A DNA stretch of 64,000 nucleotides from Owenia fusiformis (GCA_903813345.2 CAIIXF020000002.1:1280001-1344000), one strand, 5' to 3'. Shown: positions 25,500 through 38,349, counted from the first letter of the stretch. Numbers and translations: made by a program. The notes: a model not told the origin generated them from the sequence alone.

Positions 25500-26960
25500 A
25501 ATTTGAAGTGCTGGGAATGGCGTTAACATCAGTTCAACATCATCATTTCAAACTTACGGTAATACTATTGAAGTTACTCGATCCATACTTGTAGAGAATA
25601 CTCATAAAACTACAGTGAACATTTGGAGATCCATTTCAATGGCAATTTGAGGCCTGTTTATAAAATTTGTTTTCGAACGTGCTAATATGATAGGGCATCT
25701 TTGGGAAATCTCCCCCCCCCCCCTGTTCCAAACCTGTCTCCAATATTTTCGTAATTATGCATCAACAGGGCCTAAGGGGGATACGGGACGGGGTGTATGT
25801 GTTTATAAGGTATGTATGCATGCTTGAATCACATTCTTTGTGTAATATTGCCATGTTTTCACGGTTCAATTAGTTCCGCTTGTCGAAACCTGCTGAACGA
25901 TTAAATTAACGCATCAAAGGCAAAATGGTCATGGAGGTTAGACCTAGCCGGGCCATAACACATGTCAGATAAGAAACGAGGCCCGGGCTAGGTCTAATGT
26001 TGTTGGACTAGTATATCACCCGTCCGCGCCCACATACGTAAGTTAGGAGAAAAAGAGCCTCTATTAGCAGTGCTAAACCATCGTATCTCCGAATCTCAGT
26101 TTGTTACCGACCTTCATAGAGTACAATGTACCTCCTTTTAACAAATACATGGTCCTTTGATCATGACTTGAGATAAATCATTTTCACACGGGAAGGAAAG
26201 TTTGAAATATTCTGAGGGAATCAGTTTGAGTAACATTGCTATGGCGATCATCGGCATTATTGAAATAGAAATAGGCCTTTAAACTGGTGGCCTGTATAGG
26301 AGGGTTGGTCGTGATCGGGAGCTGCGGATGTTTTTATTGCAGAAATATGACCATTCTACCACCCAACATGAGAGTCCACTTAGTTAATTATCAATTTCTG
26401 ATGTGAACGTTGCCATTTAATTTTTGAGGTTTACCCCCCCCCCCTCTGATAGATTATCATTGGCGGTACTATGAGGCATTATGAGTAATAGGCACGTTAA
26501 ACGGTCTTCTGATTGAAAATGGAGGTTATGGAAATGCTTCATTAGACCCCAGAATTTTCTGAGAATTCTGACCTCTAGTTTGTCTGTACTAGCTTTATAC
26601 AGTAGTACTATATTCAAGGTGGGCCGAACATATCATTGGTTTTCAAAATAATATTAAGCCCCTACTGTATCTAATTATCAAAACAACAATAACATATCAT
26701 AATCTAATATCATATCTCAACAAAAACACAAATTAAGACACTACATTTTATTTCAGCTGCCGCGTCATTTTTACGACCAGTGTCTGGTGTAAAAGTGAAA
26801 ATTGTCGTAATACTCTTCACAGTTCGGGGAAGGAGAGTCTCGATTTTTATAAGTATACAAGAATAATTCAAACGGGGACAATATATTCCTGTTGACAATA
26901 AAATCAGAATCCTGATGAAAAATAGACGTTAGTATAGCATACTGTAAGGGAGTGTGCTAA
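25500..26960. other. No gene recognised
   Basis: Contains C runs at 25712-25723 and 26434-26444. Small ORFs have no recognisable motif. Confidence 0.35.
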
Positions 26961-26966
26961 ATCTAA

Positions 26967-27036
26967 TGTCCCGTGCGGGAATCGAACCCAAGACCTTTCA
27001 GTTCAGAGTCTGCTCTACCATTTGGGCTATCAAAAC
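26967..27036 (-). repeat. tRNA-like sequence, probably a SINE head
   Basis: Reading minus, an A-box-like TAGCCCAAATGG and a perfect B box GGTTCGATTCC are 30-odd bases apart, as in a tRNA. The acceptor stem pairs only through several G-T wobbles and the anticodon stem does not close with a T33-type loop. It is more likely a tRNA-derived SINE or a tRNA pseudogene than a working tRNA. Confidence 0.5.
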
Positions 27037-27204
27037 TTAAGTCAACAGAGCTGAGCTGTAGTTGCAACTTGCTATGGCAATATAACACCTGTATCCATCA
27101 AGGTATTCAAATATATGCCCGGGGGAATACACTTGTTTACCAGGATGGTATTGTGTTTCAATCACTTAAAATGTCACATGACAAAGCATTTGGAGTTATC
27201 AAAT

Positions 27205-30200
27205 CTATTTGAAACAATAAACTCCTCCTAATATAACCAAAATTGCCCATTGGAATGTTTTTGAGCATAGCACATGTCTATATGAGGTACTTGTAGCAGA
27301 CGATGTCACAGTTGTACCCGCAGGTGTATTGGACACTGGCGTTGTTGTTGGGAAGACTGGTTCGTCAGGTATCGTACAGTTTATATCAACCCTGAAAAAA
27401 TACAAATAAGATATTAAAAAACGGCATCATTGTTCAAAAAGAAACGCTGAAAACTGGTCACAAGCGATACAAGATAGATGATATCCTGCCGTCTGAGTGG
27501 GTATTCTTAATGAAAATATATAATAATATTTTCATTTAGTCATTCTAAATATCATATACCCTTAAGTTTATATTGCCCTTTATGAAAAAGGAGATACCAT
27601 ATAAAAACCGAAAACTGCACGAAGATGGCCGAAGATAGAAACCAATCAAACTCTTTGAAGGGTTAGAGTTAGGTTCGACCATCTCTGTCGTTGCCAAAAC
27701 TCATTACCAGCTCACCTCGTTGCATTTGTCATGTCCCCAGTTCTCACAAAATACGGGAATGTTTTATAACCCGGACTGCATGCCGCTCCGTATTCTCCTT
27801 TGTTGTTTACCACTATCATCGCACCATTGAAGTCAGGGTAATGTTTTAGAATTCTTCTGATAGCGTCCTGTCCCGCTCTCTCAGGGCTCACCCCATGCCG
27901 CATCAACTCTACTGCATGGTAGCTAAAATAGAATGAATCGCAGTGTATAGTCCGTGCAAATATTAATTAGAAATTTTCCAGACGGAATCAGAATTTAATT
28001 TTAAATAACTCTTTACATGTAAATTAACGCACAAAATGTTTATTTTGCGAATTCAATTTTTGATTTGACATACAGTTGTATGGCCCTAATTGCATTTAGT
28101 ATGTTCGTTAAATGGGCTTCTAAGAAGGTATAATGTAATAATTTCATCAAAAATTTGTTTTCATAGCACGATTCAGAATATTTTTGAAATTAAACGCTGT
28201 ATATGTCCTTAAATGTGGTCACTCACCTTGGTAAAAAGCGCATCATAATGTCGCCGTTTCCCGTAGCAGCGGCACCACCCACTTCGTTATCCACATAGCC
28301 GCCCGCCCCTGGTATGGGAGAATCACCAACACGTCTATAACAACGTTAAATGTCAATATGTTAATATGTCAAATATATTCCCTGGGCTAACCTGTATGTT
28401 TCACTACTGTTATCCATCTTTGCACAAGGCTCAGGGGTCTATTTCTCCAAACTCCGTAAAGTTACGGACCCGTAGAGTTACGATTTCCGTAAAATTTAAA
28501 AAGTTACGAGAAAGATGCGGAGTTTCAAATTGCATTTCTCCAAACTCCGTATCGTAATCGTATCTTAGTCCGCAAAGTTACGGAGATATGACGTCATTGT
28601 GCATTGTAAAAGGCCCAAAATATTATTGTAATGATTCCAAATAAAATTCATAAATTATATTAAAAGAAGTTCCAAGATTGATGCTACAATTATTTCAACT
28701 TCAAACAGTTAATGTGAACCTTAAATATTTTATCAGCAGGTATTTAATTGTTTGTGTTATATTATTTCAACATTTGAATTACATCTTCCAAATAGAGTAC
28801 AATAAATGAAGGTTTTGTTTTTAATTTTTTTCACTTCGATTACCCCAAAAGTTCGGTCTCTCAGCAGGGCGTTAAACTTACTATGAACTTTTCAAGGCCC
28901 CGTTCTTGAATCAGAGAAATTCCACTTACGACTGGACAGCTCTACACCCAAAATTTTGTATGGAGTTTGGTCGGATCTGTGAATAAGATATCTACTTCGA
29001 CGTTTGACACTTGCAATAATGATTTAAAAACAATATTTTCATAAAAATCAAAATGGAGTTGCAACATCCAGCAGTTAGTGGAAACCTCTTCTTTGCGTTG
29101 TATATTATAGTATTTCTAGATCATTTAAAGATAATACATAGAAGATACGTTAGTTTTCCAGTGGTGTGTGGAATTAAACCTTTTTCAAGTCAGAACACAA
29201 CTGTGCGTTATATTGATTGCTAGTCTGTGAACATATTCTGTCGTCCAATTTTGACGTTAAATCAAGTTTAATACATACAGATCCAATTTTTGACTAAATT
29301 TCAAACATCTTGAAGTTTGGATTTTATTCTGGTATGATTAAAGAATAATGAAAGAAAGAAAATGAAGTGCTGATATTAAAGAATAATGAAAGAAAGAAAA
29401 TGAAGTGCTGATTATGCATCCAGCTATTCAATATTCACAAATATATGCGTTACCGTAATGCCGTCAATCTGGGAAAATATTTTGTCATCTGTCATTAAAA
29501 TTAAATTCAATGCGTTCTGAGACCCCGAAAGATTTGGTTCAAGGAGAAACACTGTACCAATGGACATTATTTTGAGCATTTAAAGTAGGAATAGAAACAT
29601 TTACCCCATACTATTTCATGGGATAAATGGGACTACATGACATTAAAACACTTGTTACTCTCCACAATGTTGAACTGAATTATATGCCACTATGACGTCA
29701 AATAATCTGCCCCGCCTACCCATTTTTCATGTTACTATAACAACCGCCATTTTCACGACCATTAGAATTAAAACTTAATTTTTGCAGGGTTGTTACACAG
29801 ATACATTCTGCATCGTCTGTGAAATTTTCATGGAAAAATATAAAAAACTCTTAAAATGAGAGCAAAATTATGAGAACTTATTGAACGACCTGGTAATTGA
29901 GATTTTCGAGAAATGCAATCTCTCCGTAAGTTTGAGAAAGAACAATAAAATTACGAATCCGTAGTTTTACGGAGTTTGGAGAAATAGACCCCAGGGGCGG
30001 ATCTGAAACCTGACCTGGGAGGGGGGGAGAGATTATGAACATTCAAGGACATTTTCTTATGCGCCACCCATCTCAGTTCAAGTAACTCTTTACAAGGCAA
30101 ACTGTGGCCAAGGGAGGTTGATTGCTACAGTTGGACTTATGTACATGTAGCTTCTAAATATTGATCGCGAAAAAGCGTCTAAACCATCAACATGTAAAAT

Positions 30201-33090
30201 CTTGGTGAGGTACATAATCATGTCAGACTGTGCCCATATGAGAGAGCTTACCCAGGAACTTTAAATCTAAGGCCATTTGTAGTGACTCCGACAGCGGCGT
30301 CCTTATTAGCGCCAATGGCTATGACACATATTGTGTCGTGGTCGCTTGGAGAGCCAGGTACGTCCCAAATTTTGGAAGCGTCCTCTCGCGTGTCTCGCTT
30401 GTTAAATGAAGTTCGTCTGTTGAAATCACTTGGTTGGTCTGCTGGGTAATAGGGTCCACACTTTCCGGCTGGTTTAACGTTCTGAAGGACAATCCCATGA
30501 TTATGCTTTGAAGTAGCTATTTTGGAAATCTCAACGATATAACTCAGGGGAAAGTGACGAAACACCACCTTCCTAGACAATACTGTTTCATCTCACGTTT
30601 TCAATTGTGGTTTACGAGACCCTCTCTTATCTATCGCTTGCAAGGGAAAGTTTGGAAGGAAATATGGTAGAAATTACCACACATCTATAAGCACTAGATA
30701 GCTTAAAGAGAGTGCTGCATTTAATTAAAGTGGGGCATTATTATTTGCCCGCCCTGTACAACCCTTAATACGTTTGCTAACGGGAATCCCCCCTCTGGAT
30801 CGCGCATAAATTCTAGATGTTTGGCGATCAAATAAAGAACAAAGAATATGTCATAAATTTTCCAACTTCTCGGTCTTAAAGAAATAGAATATAGATTCAA
30901 AAAGCAGGCTTTGACACAAATTTAGGACATTTTGTTGACAAACTTATGGAGGGGAGTGTACACGTATAGTTGTATACATATATCATGATGGAGGGGAGTG
31001 TACATACCTTTCTAAAGTTAGGTTGGCAATCGTTCTGCCTCCAAGTCCAATATGTATTATCTGAAGTATTACTTAAAGATGCGTTTGGCATGACCTCGAA
31101 TCCCATCGATTTGGCGAATTCAGTTGCTGAAACAGAAATGAAACTGAAACTACGCGCATTCCTGCTGAAACTCCAACTTAAATTATGGCAACGGTGGGAG
31201 TTGTTGTTTTAATCAGATATATCAAGCCTGCAAATAATTGGGTGGCATTACTATCATAAAATAATGAAAATATAATTTTGATTGATACAATTTAAATCAC
31301 GAATGAACATGTGACATATGAGTGAATAAAAATGGTAGCTTAAGCTTAAGAAAACCATAGGATATCAATTTTTATGGCTATATTTTATAATAAATTGTTT
31401 TTATATCCACCTGCATCACCGACAATAAGTGTATGAGATGTATGTTTCATCACTGCTCTAGCGACACCTATTGCATTTTGGACCCTCCTAAGTCCACCCA
31501 CGGCGCCAACATCATGCGTCTTTCTAAAGTCAAAACAACAAGTAATGATATTGTATTGCATTGTACTGCATTGAGTTGTATTGTAGTGTTTTGTCTTTTA
31601 TTGTATTACATTACATCGTATCGCATTGCATTGTTTAATTGTATTGTATTGCATTATATTGTACTGTATTGAATCGCACTGTATTGTATTATATTCCATT
31701 GTGTTGTATTGTATACAGTGTTTTGTATTTTATTAAATTGCATTACATTGTATCGCATTGTATTGTCTAATTGTATTGTATTACATTGAATTGTATAACA
31801 TAATATTGTACTGTATCGAAGTGCATTGTATTTTATTATATTGCATTGTATTGTACTGTATTGTATTTTATTGTATTGTATTGTATTGTACTGTATTGTA
31901 ATACATTGCATTGTATAGCACTAATTTGCATCGTATTGCATTGTATTTTAACATCGTACCCGTCCATGACTAGAGCATCAAGAGTGCTCTCTCCGCTTTC
32001 GTCAGGTTTGTAGCCATAGCCCACCCCACTGGAGCAAAAGTTGTCCTCACACCATTCGCAGCCTTTCTGGACTGCATCTAATGGCAGCTTCCCCGGAGTT
32101 TGTAACTCGTCCCAAGCTACAAATAGAGAGGTTAAGCTACACGTTTTTAAGGGCACTTGTATTTGTACGTTAACATGTAGTATGGTCCGTATTAAGGAAT
32201 TTGTACTTATTTCTGTAATATTTACTTGTCAAACATATTATTATTTGCAAGTAATAAAACCTCTTAAATACCCAGGGCTACTAGATCTAGTTTTTGTGAA
32301 TTTATTAAATCTCATATATTGTATATTTATGTAGCAAAAACGGCAAAAAAGATTTAATATTTTCGAAAGGCCATGTCAACCTGTCAGGGTATCAAAATGA
32401 ATATTAGCATACAATCGTCACGTTATATACAGGTCTGACTATACGACTAAAATACAAAAAAACTCGTGCATTGTTTGACATATAAATGAGGATCTGTCAC
32501 TGACTGAATTATGAACTAATGCCTTGGTCACATTTGCTCCGATTTTCACTACGGCGCCTGGCCGATTGAGTATCATATTCAAAACAAAATACAATTTTGA
32601 ACAAAATATTCAATCTGCCGGGTGACGGCCGATGAATCGGAGCAAATGTGACCCAGGCATAACAAATACCTTGGTCACATTTGCTCCGATTTTCTCTGCG
32701 GCGCCCGACCGATTGAGTATTTTGTTCAAAATGCCAAAAGGGAAGGATGACCAAAATCTTTAAGAAACCAAACAAGAAAAGCAAACTGTAAGTGCCAATC
32801 TGTCATAAGAAAAGTAGACTCTAATATATCACAAAACCATGATCTGACGTGAAAAGAAACAATGTCTTAATATAACATCTACTCAATCTGCCGAGTGCAG
32901 GCCGATGATTCAGAGCAAATGTGACCCAGGCATAACTAACGATATACCACTTGCCTGTATTGGTCGGATTCAGGCCAAAGTACCATGTTGTAATGACTAT
33001 AGGTAAACTATCGGCGTTTGCCACCCGAGGCGTCCACACGAATGCCAGTAGAACGTACACCAAATCCATCTGCAGCATCGCATTAAACAT
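27205..33090 (-). CDS. AGA: N(4)-(beta-N-acetylglucosaminyl)-L-asparaginase (aspartylglucosaminidase), with C-terminal extension
   Basis: Eight exons join in frame to 418 codons: 33090-32955, 32116-31960, 31523-31411, 31126-31008, 30481-30252, 28334-28227, 27922-27716, 27391-27205. The enzyme cleaves the GlcNAc-Asn bond of glycoproteins in lysosomes. It is an Ntn hydrolase that self-cleaves before a threonine; here the HDTI motif puts the nucleophile at Thr225. [13 protein letters not shown] and TGNGDIM are the substrate-binding segments. The start gives a signal peptide (cleavage likely after VANA). The [10 protein letters not shown] cysteines and DCQPN match the family. Intron 1 uses a GC donor (CAG/GCAAGT); only that choice restores TAWDEL. 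After the usual VDCI-like end (VDINCTI) come about 35 Thr/Ser/Val-rich residues and a hydrophobic tail ([15 protein letters not shown]), absent from the human 346-aa enzyme. Membrane or GPI anchoring is possible. Confidence 0.93.
28434..29992. mobile_element. 1.56-kb element with inverted ends in AGA intron 5
   Basis: GGGGTCTATTTCTCCAAACT at the left is inverted at the right (ending AGACCCC). Similarity continues for about 40 bp and the CTCCGTAA motif recurs inside. It sits between AGA exons 5 and 6. No transposase is recognised. Confidence 0.55.
31540..31955. repeat. Degenerate ATTGT/ATTGC microsatellite in AGA intron 2
   Basis: About 400 bp of imperfect pentanucleotide units (TTGTA, TTGCA, TTACA). 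ORFs inside it are low-complexity artefacts. Confidence 0.85.
32521..32660. mobile_element. MITE, CTTGGTCACATTTG family, copy 1
   Basis: Ends GCCTTGGTCACATTTGCTCC and GGAGCAAATGTGACCCAGGC are inverted repeats. It lies in AGA intron 1, next to a second copy. Confidence 0.65.
32668..32933. mobile_element. MITE, CTTGGTCACATTTG family, copy 2 with insert
   Basis: Same ends as the neighbouring copy in the same orientation, but the middle holds about 140 bp of unrelated sequence (about 32738-32880). It lies just inside AGA intron 1. Confidence 0.6.
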
Positions 33091-33099
33091 CCTGTCTTC

Positions 33100-33940
33100 A
33101 AAGTCAAGTTATTGTTTGTCACCAATCTTTTATCCCCGATGTTTACAGTGTTTAATATAATTAATTTTCTACCTGATGAATCTATTAATACAGTTAAGTC
33201 TTTAAATAGTTGATCCCAAGACGACCCTTTGCTTGATAAATCCAATTCTGATAACCCAAGATTAAAGAAATGTACAAATGTATAAGTGCAAATGAGAAAT
33301 GCATGTATATGACAAGAGTGAAGTACTATACTGGTTTGTCTATCTACATATGAAGGTTAAAGGCATTGTTATTGCGCATGCATTATTCACTCAAATATAC
33401 ATTGCTTTCTAAACTACAGCTAAACTATTGATTACGTTTGGTGGCATGTGTAGCATCTGAGACTAGTATTAATAAGTACCGTATAGATAAATAAAAATGC
33501 CGTTTCGCTGTGGTTCAATTATCAGTTTTTTTTATTTTCATTGGGTCATTTTAATATTTCAGATAAATAATGATTTGGATAAACAGGTTCAAGTAATGAT
33601 CAAAAGATAATGACCATGCTTGGGGACAATGTGGAATGGGGGCATGATACAAATTCTAGTCTTGACAAAATCGTCAAGCAGTTTTTAGTCAAAATGTTTA
33701 AACCAAGGTCTGTATGATTGTTTTTAGTAATTTCCTGTTAAATGTTTGCTATTGATGTAGACGCACCTAACATTAAGATGTTAGAGTGCTGCTGTTTTAA
33801 AAGCATATGTCTAAATAAAAATAAATATAAATAAATATTGATCAGGTTGTGTATGGAGTTTATTCCGAACAAAATGATACACATAAAAGTTGTATACGTG
33901 GTAATTTTTCCCAATCATTTAAATTACCCAATGCCTAATT
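33100..33940. other. Upstream of AGA; no further gene
   Basis: This should contain the AGA promoter. No clear TATA box or conserved site cluster was recognised. Confidence 0.35.
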
Positions 33941-33953
33941 TTTGCCAGGTTTC

Positions 33954-34205
33954 GGAAAATTGAAAGTCGGAAATATTATCTTCATAATGTTATCCAATGG
34001 GAGGTTTCTTGTCGGAAAATTGAAAGTCGGAAATATTATCTTCATAATGTTATCCAATGGGAGGTTTCTTGTCGGAAAATTGAAAGTCGGAAATATTATC
34101 TTCATAATGTTATCCAATGGGAGGTTTCTTGTCGGAAAATTGAAAGTCGGAAATATTATCTTCATAATGTTATCCATTTGGAGGTTTCTTGTCGGAAAAT
34201 TAAAA
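33954..34205. repeat. 60-bp tandem repeat, four copies
   Basis: Four almost identical units start GGAAAATTGAAAGTCGG and end GGGAGGTTTCTTGTC, with a partial fifth. The unit length is a multiple of three, so frames stay open on both strands without being genes. Confidence 0.9.
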
Positions 34206-34289
34206 TTAGGAAAATGATAAGATTGGGCTCATCGACATCATACTGACCCTCTAGCTACATGTCATCCCTATACCCTAAAAATCATATTG

Positions 34290-35056
34290 TAATGTGGAAT
34301 AAATATCATTGCCAAACCCTCAATCTGGCTGTAGTCGGGAAATATGTCTGAAATAATTAGCTTCTTCGTCCTTAAACAGTCTTCAATACGTCCATCTCGT
34401 TCGCAGTTCGTTCAGGTCGCACCACGTCGGTGTACAACGTCGTAGAACGCGTCCCTTAGTCTAGAAGGTCAACATGACCTGATTACAGAACGGCATGGTC
34501 GCCATCGAACTTTGAATCGATTCAAAATTCTAAAATCACATTCCCGTCTGAGAACGTTCATAAAGTTCGTAAATAGACCTTAGAAAGTTGCAGCTACGTT
34601 CATTCCATTCGCACACAGTTTCAAACCAGTTTTGAAGAACGCAGTGGCAACTTGTTTGGTGTGATTGCTATATTATTGCTAACTCGTTCATAAGCAGTGT
34701 TAAATACGTTCTTAATCAGTTTAAACCCGTTTGCAATTAGTTCTACCTCGTTCTCAACACGTCCTCAGACAGTTCAACTCGTTGTTAAAACGTCCCTAGT
34801 AGGATTGAAGTACGACGGTTCCGTTCGTAGTACGTCCAGCTCGTCGTTAGTACGTTGTCACTCGTTCTAATTGTAGAACGTGACGACCACGAGTACATTT
34901 TGAGCATTGTCTAAGTACTAGAGGACCTACCCGTTCGAGTACGTTCGATGAAGTTTGTAAATAGATCCCAAACGGTTCTTAGTAGGTCCAGTCCGTTCGT
35001 ACACAGTTGAAGCCCGTTTTCGAGAACGTAGTGAGAACTAGTTTGGTGTGATAGTA
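34290..35056. repeat. CpG-rich degenerate repeat with a duplication of about 380 bp
   Basis: This block is rich in CGTT/ACGT words, unlike its surroundings. The segment ending AACTWGTTTGGTGTGAT occurs near 34665 and 35049. A shortened relative lies at about 37410-37535. Function unknown; probably a dispersed element. Confidence 0.45.
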
Positions 35057-36100
35057 GGGTTAACGATCGACACACCGATCAATCATTTGCAAACAAATAT
35101 GAAAATAAATGCAGCCGTACTTGAATATACTTGAATTAAACAAGTACTACTTGAAATCGAAACATAACACTCATAACATAAGAAGCCAATATTGTTCATG
35201 AGTATTACAAAATGGTCACTTTGACATCGCTGACTATTCTTCTTAATCTGTTAATTTGGTGATAAAGATGTACATATTACTCTTCAGACATTTAGAAGAG
35301 TACGATCTGAACATGCCATGTTAAATCCCGTAGCCAGAGGGGGAGCTGGGGAAGCGAACTAGCCAGAAACTCTTTCAAAATCATGCAGTTTTTCACCATT
35401 CTGAGAATTTTTCGCATGATTTTTAGCCAAAATTGTGAAAAAGCTCCCCCCCCCCTTGAAAAAGTTCCCCCTCCTGGTAAAAGCTGGCAACGGGCAAGCA
35501 TGGTACACCCTTATTCCAGAACCTAATTTTAGATTTCAACTTTGTTAAGAAAACGACATTCCTTTCAACTCCAAATCATGTGATATGCTTTAGAAATTAT
35601 AAAATTTAAATGTAGAAACAACTCCATTCTAGAAATTTGGGCCAGGATTCTGATCCTTCCACATACTAGTAAACTGTACATTTTTTGTAACAAACTGACA
35701 TAACTGGGCATTATTCTTTTTTACTTTGGAGCTTATTTTTAAGAAAATTGGCTTAACATTTTAGAAGTGTATCTTTTGGCCCCCTTCCCTCTTGATGTCA
35801 AAGGCCGCCCCAGTTACTCCTACGATGGTGTTATTTGGCTTGCCAACTGTCAAAGGCAAACCCTGAGCAAATCTATCCTTGAAGTCCTTGGTTCCAAGGT
35901 ACTGGATCTTAAACGTTTTTTCACCCTAACAGCGAAGAAGCATGAGGCTGGGCTGAATTCCTCCATGTATTCTGATATCTTCTGAATTAGCGTGGCCCTT
36001 CTTCGTCTCTCTGAGCGAATCGCAGATGCCTTGAATACAAGTATTTGTATACTAGTACCAAACAAAATTTTCAAAAAGGCCTTAGTTAAGCTTTAATGTC
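35057..36100. other. No gene recognised
   Basis: A C run lies at 35446-35455. About 35780-36030 is richer in GC and open in one frame on each strand, but no domain is recognised. Confidence 0.3.
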
Positions 36101-36206
36101 CTGTTTAAGCACTTTTGGAACTAACTTACTCACGGAGGATAAGCAAAACGAGGGCGAAGCCACGGACTGCGACTCGCGTAACTTTACACCGCAGCCCAGC
36201 GCCAAA

Positions 36207-37828
36207 ATGGAGGGACATCCGGCAGTGCCTTCTGCTTCTTACGACAAAATAGAGAAATCCAGGTATTTTAAATGCTATCGTAGTGTCTAATCGGTGACCA
36301 AAATATTACTCTGTATCTACTGTTGGTCTGTAGATAAGAAAATAAGCAGTTGTCCAGATCAAGCTAAAACAGTAGCAAAGTTCTGATTTTACCTGTAAAA
36401 TATGTGCATATTATTTAATTTACTATCAGTTGAAAGGAGTTTTAACACGTTTCTGATATCTAAAGGTTAGTTGAGGCTCCGAGTATAATTCGTGAAAATG
36501 ATTTGATAATAGAATGTGTTCATGAGGAGAAAATTAGATTCAAACTGCGCATTCATAGTGGACGCAGTCCAGTTAACAAAGCTATTTCAACATCGCAACA
36601 CAGCCTCCATTGATATTCTAAGCAACGCAGTCCAGCCGCGAACACGAAATAAATAAGATAGTGTAAACTATATTCCTACGCTATTATTGTTTCAGGAAAA
36701 GATAGTCAGCATCCAGATTATCACTATACGTATCAAAGAGAAGGAAATCACACAATAAATCATCGTCTACAGTACCATCAAGTCATCCAGAATTCACTTC
36801 ACCAAATACTGCAAATAGATCAACCTTCATCTCACCAATCAGAACAACAAATCCATCAACCCCATTCAATGTTAAAAATGCACCAAGGAAAAAGATTAAA
36901 ATAAAAAATAGACCTAGGAAAAAACTTTTTTCAGCTGACATCTCTGATAATCTAAATGAAGCTGAAAATATGCTGCCAGATGTTTTACTGTTCTGTACAA
37001 AATATAATATCGAAGCAGAATTCCTCATGTTACTAGTACTAAATGTAATGGCAAATGACAAAATACCGGGTGGCAACATTGCTTTACATTTATTGTTTGA
37101 TGTCGCCAAATGGTACGCTCAAAAGTCTACATGTGCTATGCAGTATAGTAACGAATCACTACTATTTTGGAAAGTGGGGTTAAAACTATTCCAAGGTAAA
37201 TTTATCAGATTTATGAGGGGAAGCAAACTAGGTGGGTCAGCTAGATCCGATGAAACTAAGCAAGAAAGAGAATTAAATCCAGAAGACTCCACGATAAACT
37301 TTGCTGTGCCGAGTGATCATGTCCTGAGAAACTTCAGTGGTGTTGAATGTTCAATCCCTAAGGTGTTGAAGCCAGGTACTTTTACACTTGCTTATGTAAC
37401 CCCCCCCCCCTATCACACCAAACTAGTCCTACGAAAACGTCGTAAAACGGGCTCAATCTGGCTGTGGCCGGGAAATATGTCTAAACTAATTAGCTACTTC
37501 GTTCATAAACAGTCTTGCTACCTTGCTAACAGTTCATTCGTTTAATTTGAAGGATTCTGCAGATTTTTTCTAAAACTGACTATGTTCCTAAATAAGATAT
37601 TACTGAACTTTCAAGCCTATAATGAAATTGATTTATCTCAATCATTTATTTCAGGGACCACGCGTTTGATGCAACTAGCAGAGCAAAGAGAAAACAGCGT
37701 AAGTTCAAACCACAAGATGTCTCTAATCCCAGAGCGCCATCTAGAGGAGCATTGCCCATTAGGCAATTCCATAAAGTCGATGAGTCTAAAATTCTTCCAA
37801 CGAAAAGACTTGGAATTGATTTGAAATA
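36207..37828 (+). pseudogene. Decayed conserved ORF of unknown function
   Basis: A short first exon (36207-36262, MEGHPAVPSASYDKI) splices to 36696-37375 in the frame of the long ORF, but a TAG at 36703-36705 interrupts it after two codons. The main exon has a basic, Ser-rich start, then a compact domain (DVLLFCTKYNIEAEFLML, DVAKWYAQKSTCAMQY, FWKVGLKLFQGKFIRFM) and INFAVPSDHVLR. The style recalls multicopy invertebrate ORFs, possibly transposon-related; I cannot name the family. The next exon (from 37655) makes its most protein-like reading (HAFDATSRAKRKQRK) in a frame one base off the expected join. The stop and frame mismatch suggest a dying copy. Its 5' flank (36094-36181) recurs inverted at about 42670-42900, which fits a repeated element. 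Confidence 0.4.
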
Positions 37829-37959
37829 ATACATACTATTATTAAAACGAACATGTGCTGGGCAACACAATGGAGTGGCTATTGTTAAGGTTTGATGCTG
37901 TGCCAAGTATCAGGGACATATTCCGATATATCGTGATTTGTTGTGATTGTTACTTAGTA

Positions 37960-38345
37960 GTCCTGTCCCTAGGCTCTCTGAGCTTACTCGGATTTAGAAT
38001 AAAATAAATTTTGATATTCTTTTAGCAGATACCCATATGACCCATCAAATGACCTTCCAGGATCCCCTAAAAATTCAAATGCATATTTTTGGAAGTAGTC
38101 TCTACGGAAACAGCAAAAAAATAAATATAAAATTAGATTTGGCTGAAAAAATTATAATTAAAGAGTATCACCCTGCAACTTTGAAATTGCTAGATGGCGC
38201 CACTATAACCTGCCATAAAAACTGATTTTACCCAAACTTGGAAAAATAACTTACGGATTCCTACACTTCAGGGTATCTACTAAAAGAATATCAAAAGTTA
38301 TTTCATTCTAAATCCGAGTAAGCTCAGAGAGCCTAGGGACAGGAC
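37960..38345. mobile_element. TA-flanked MITE, 386 bp, inverted ends of about 70 bp
   Basis: Ends GTCCTGTCCCTAGGCTCTCT and its inverse are flanked by TA (37958-37959, 38346-38347). The arms stay alike for about 70 bp. No transposase. Confidence 0.7.
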
Positions 38346-38349
38346 TATA

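Noticed and set aside
31433-32156. ORFs over 31.4-32.2 kb with repeated IQYN
   Set aside because: Products of the ATTGT microsatellite, except where the minus frame crosses AGA exon 2.
36783-37109. 108-codon minus-strand ORF
   Set aside because: Antisense to the better-supported plus-strand ORF; its hydrophobic run is complementary to a Lys-rich stretch.
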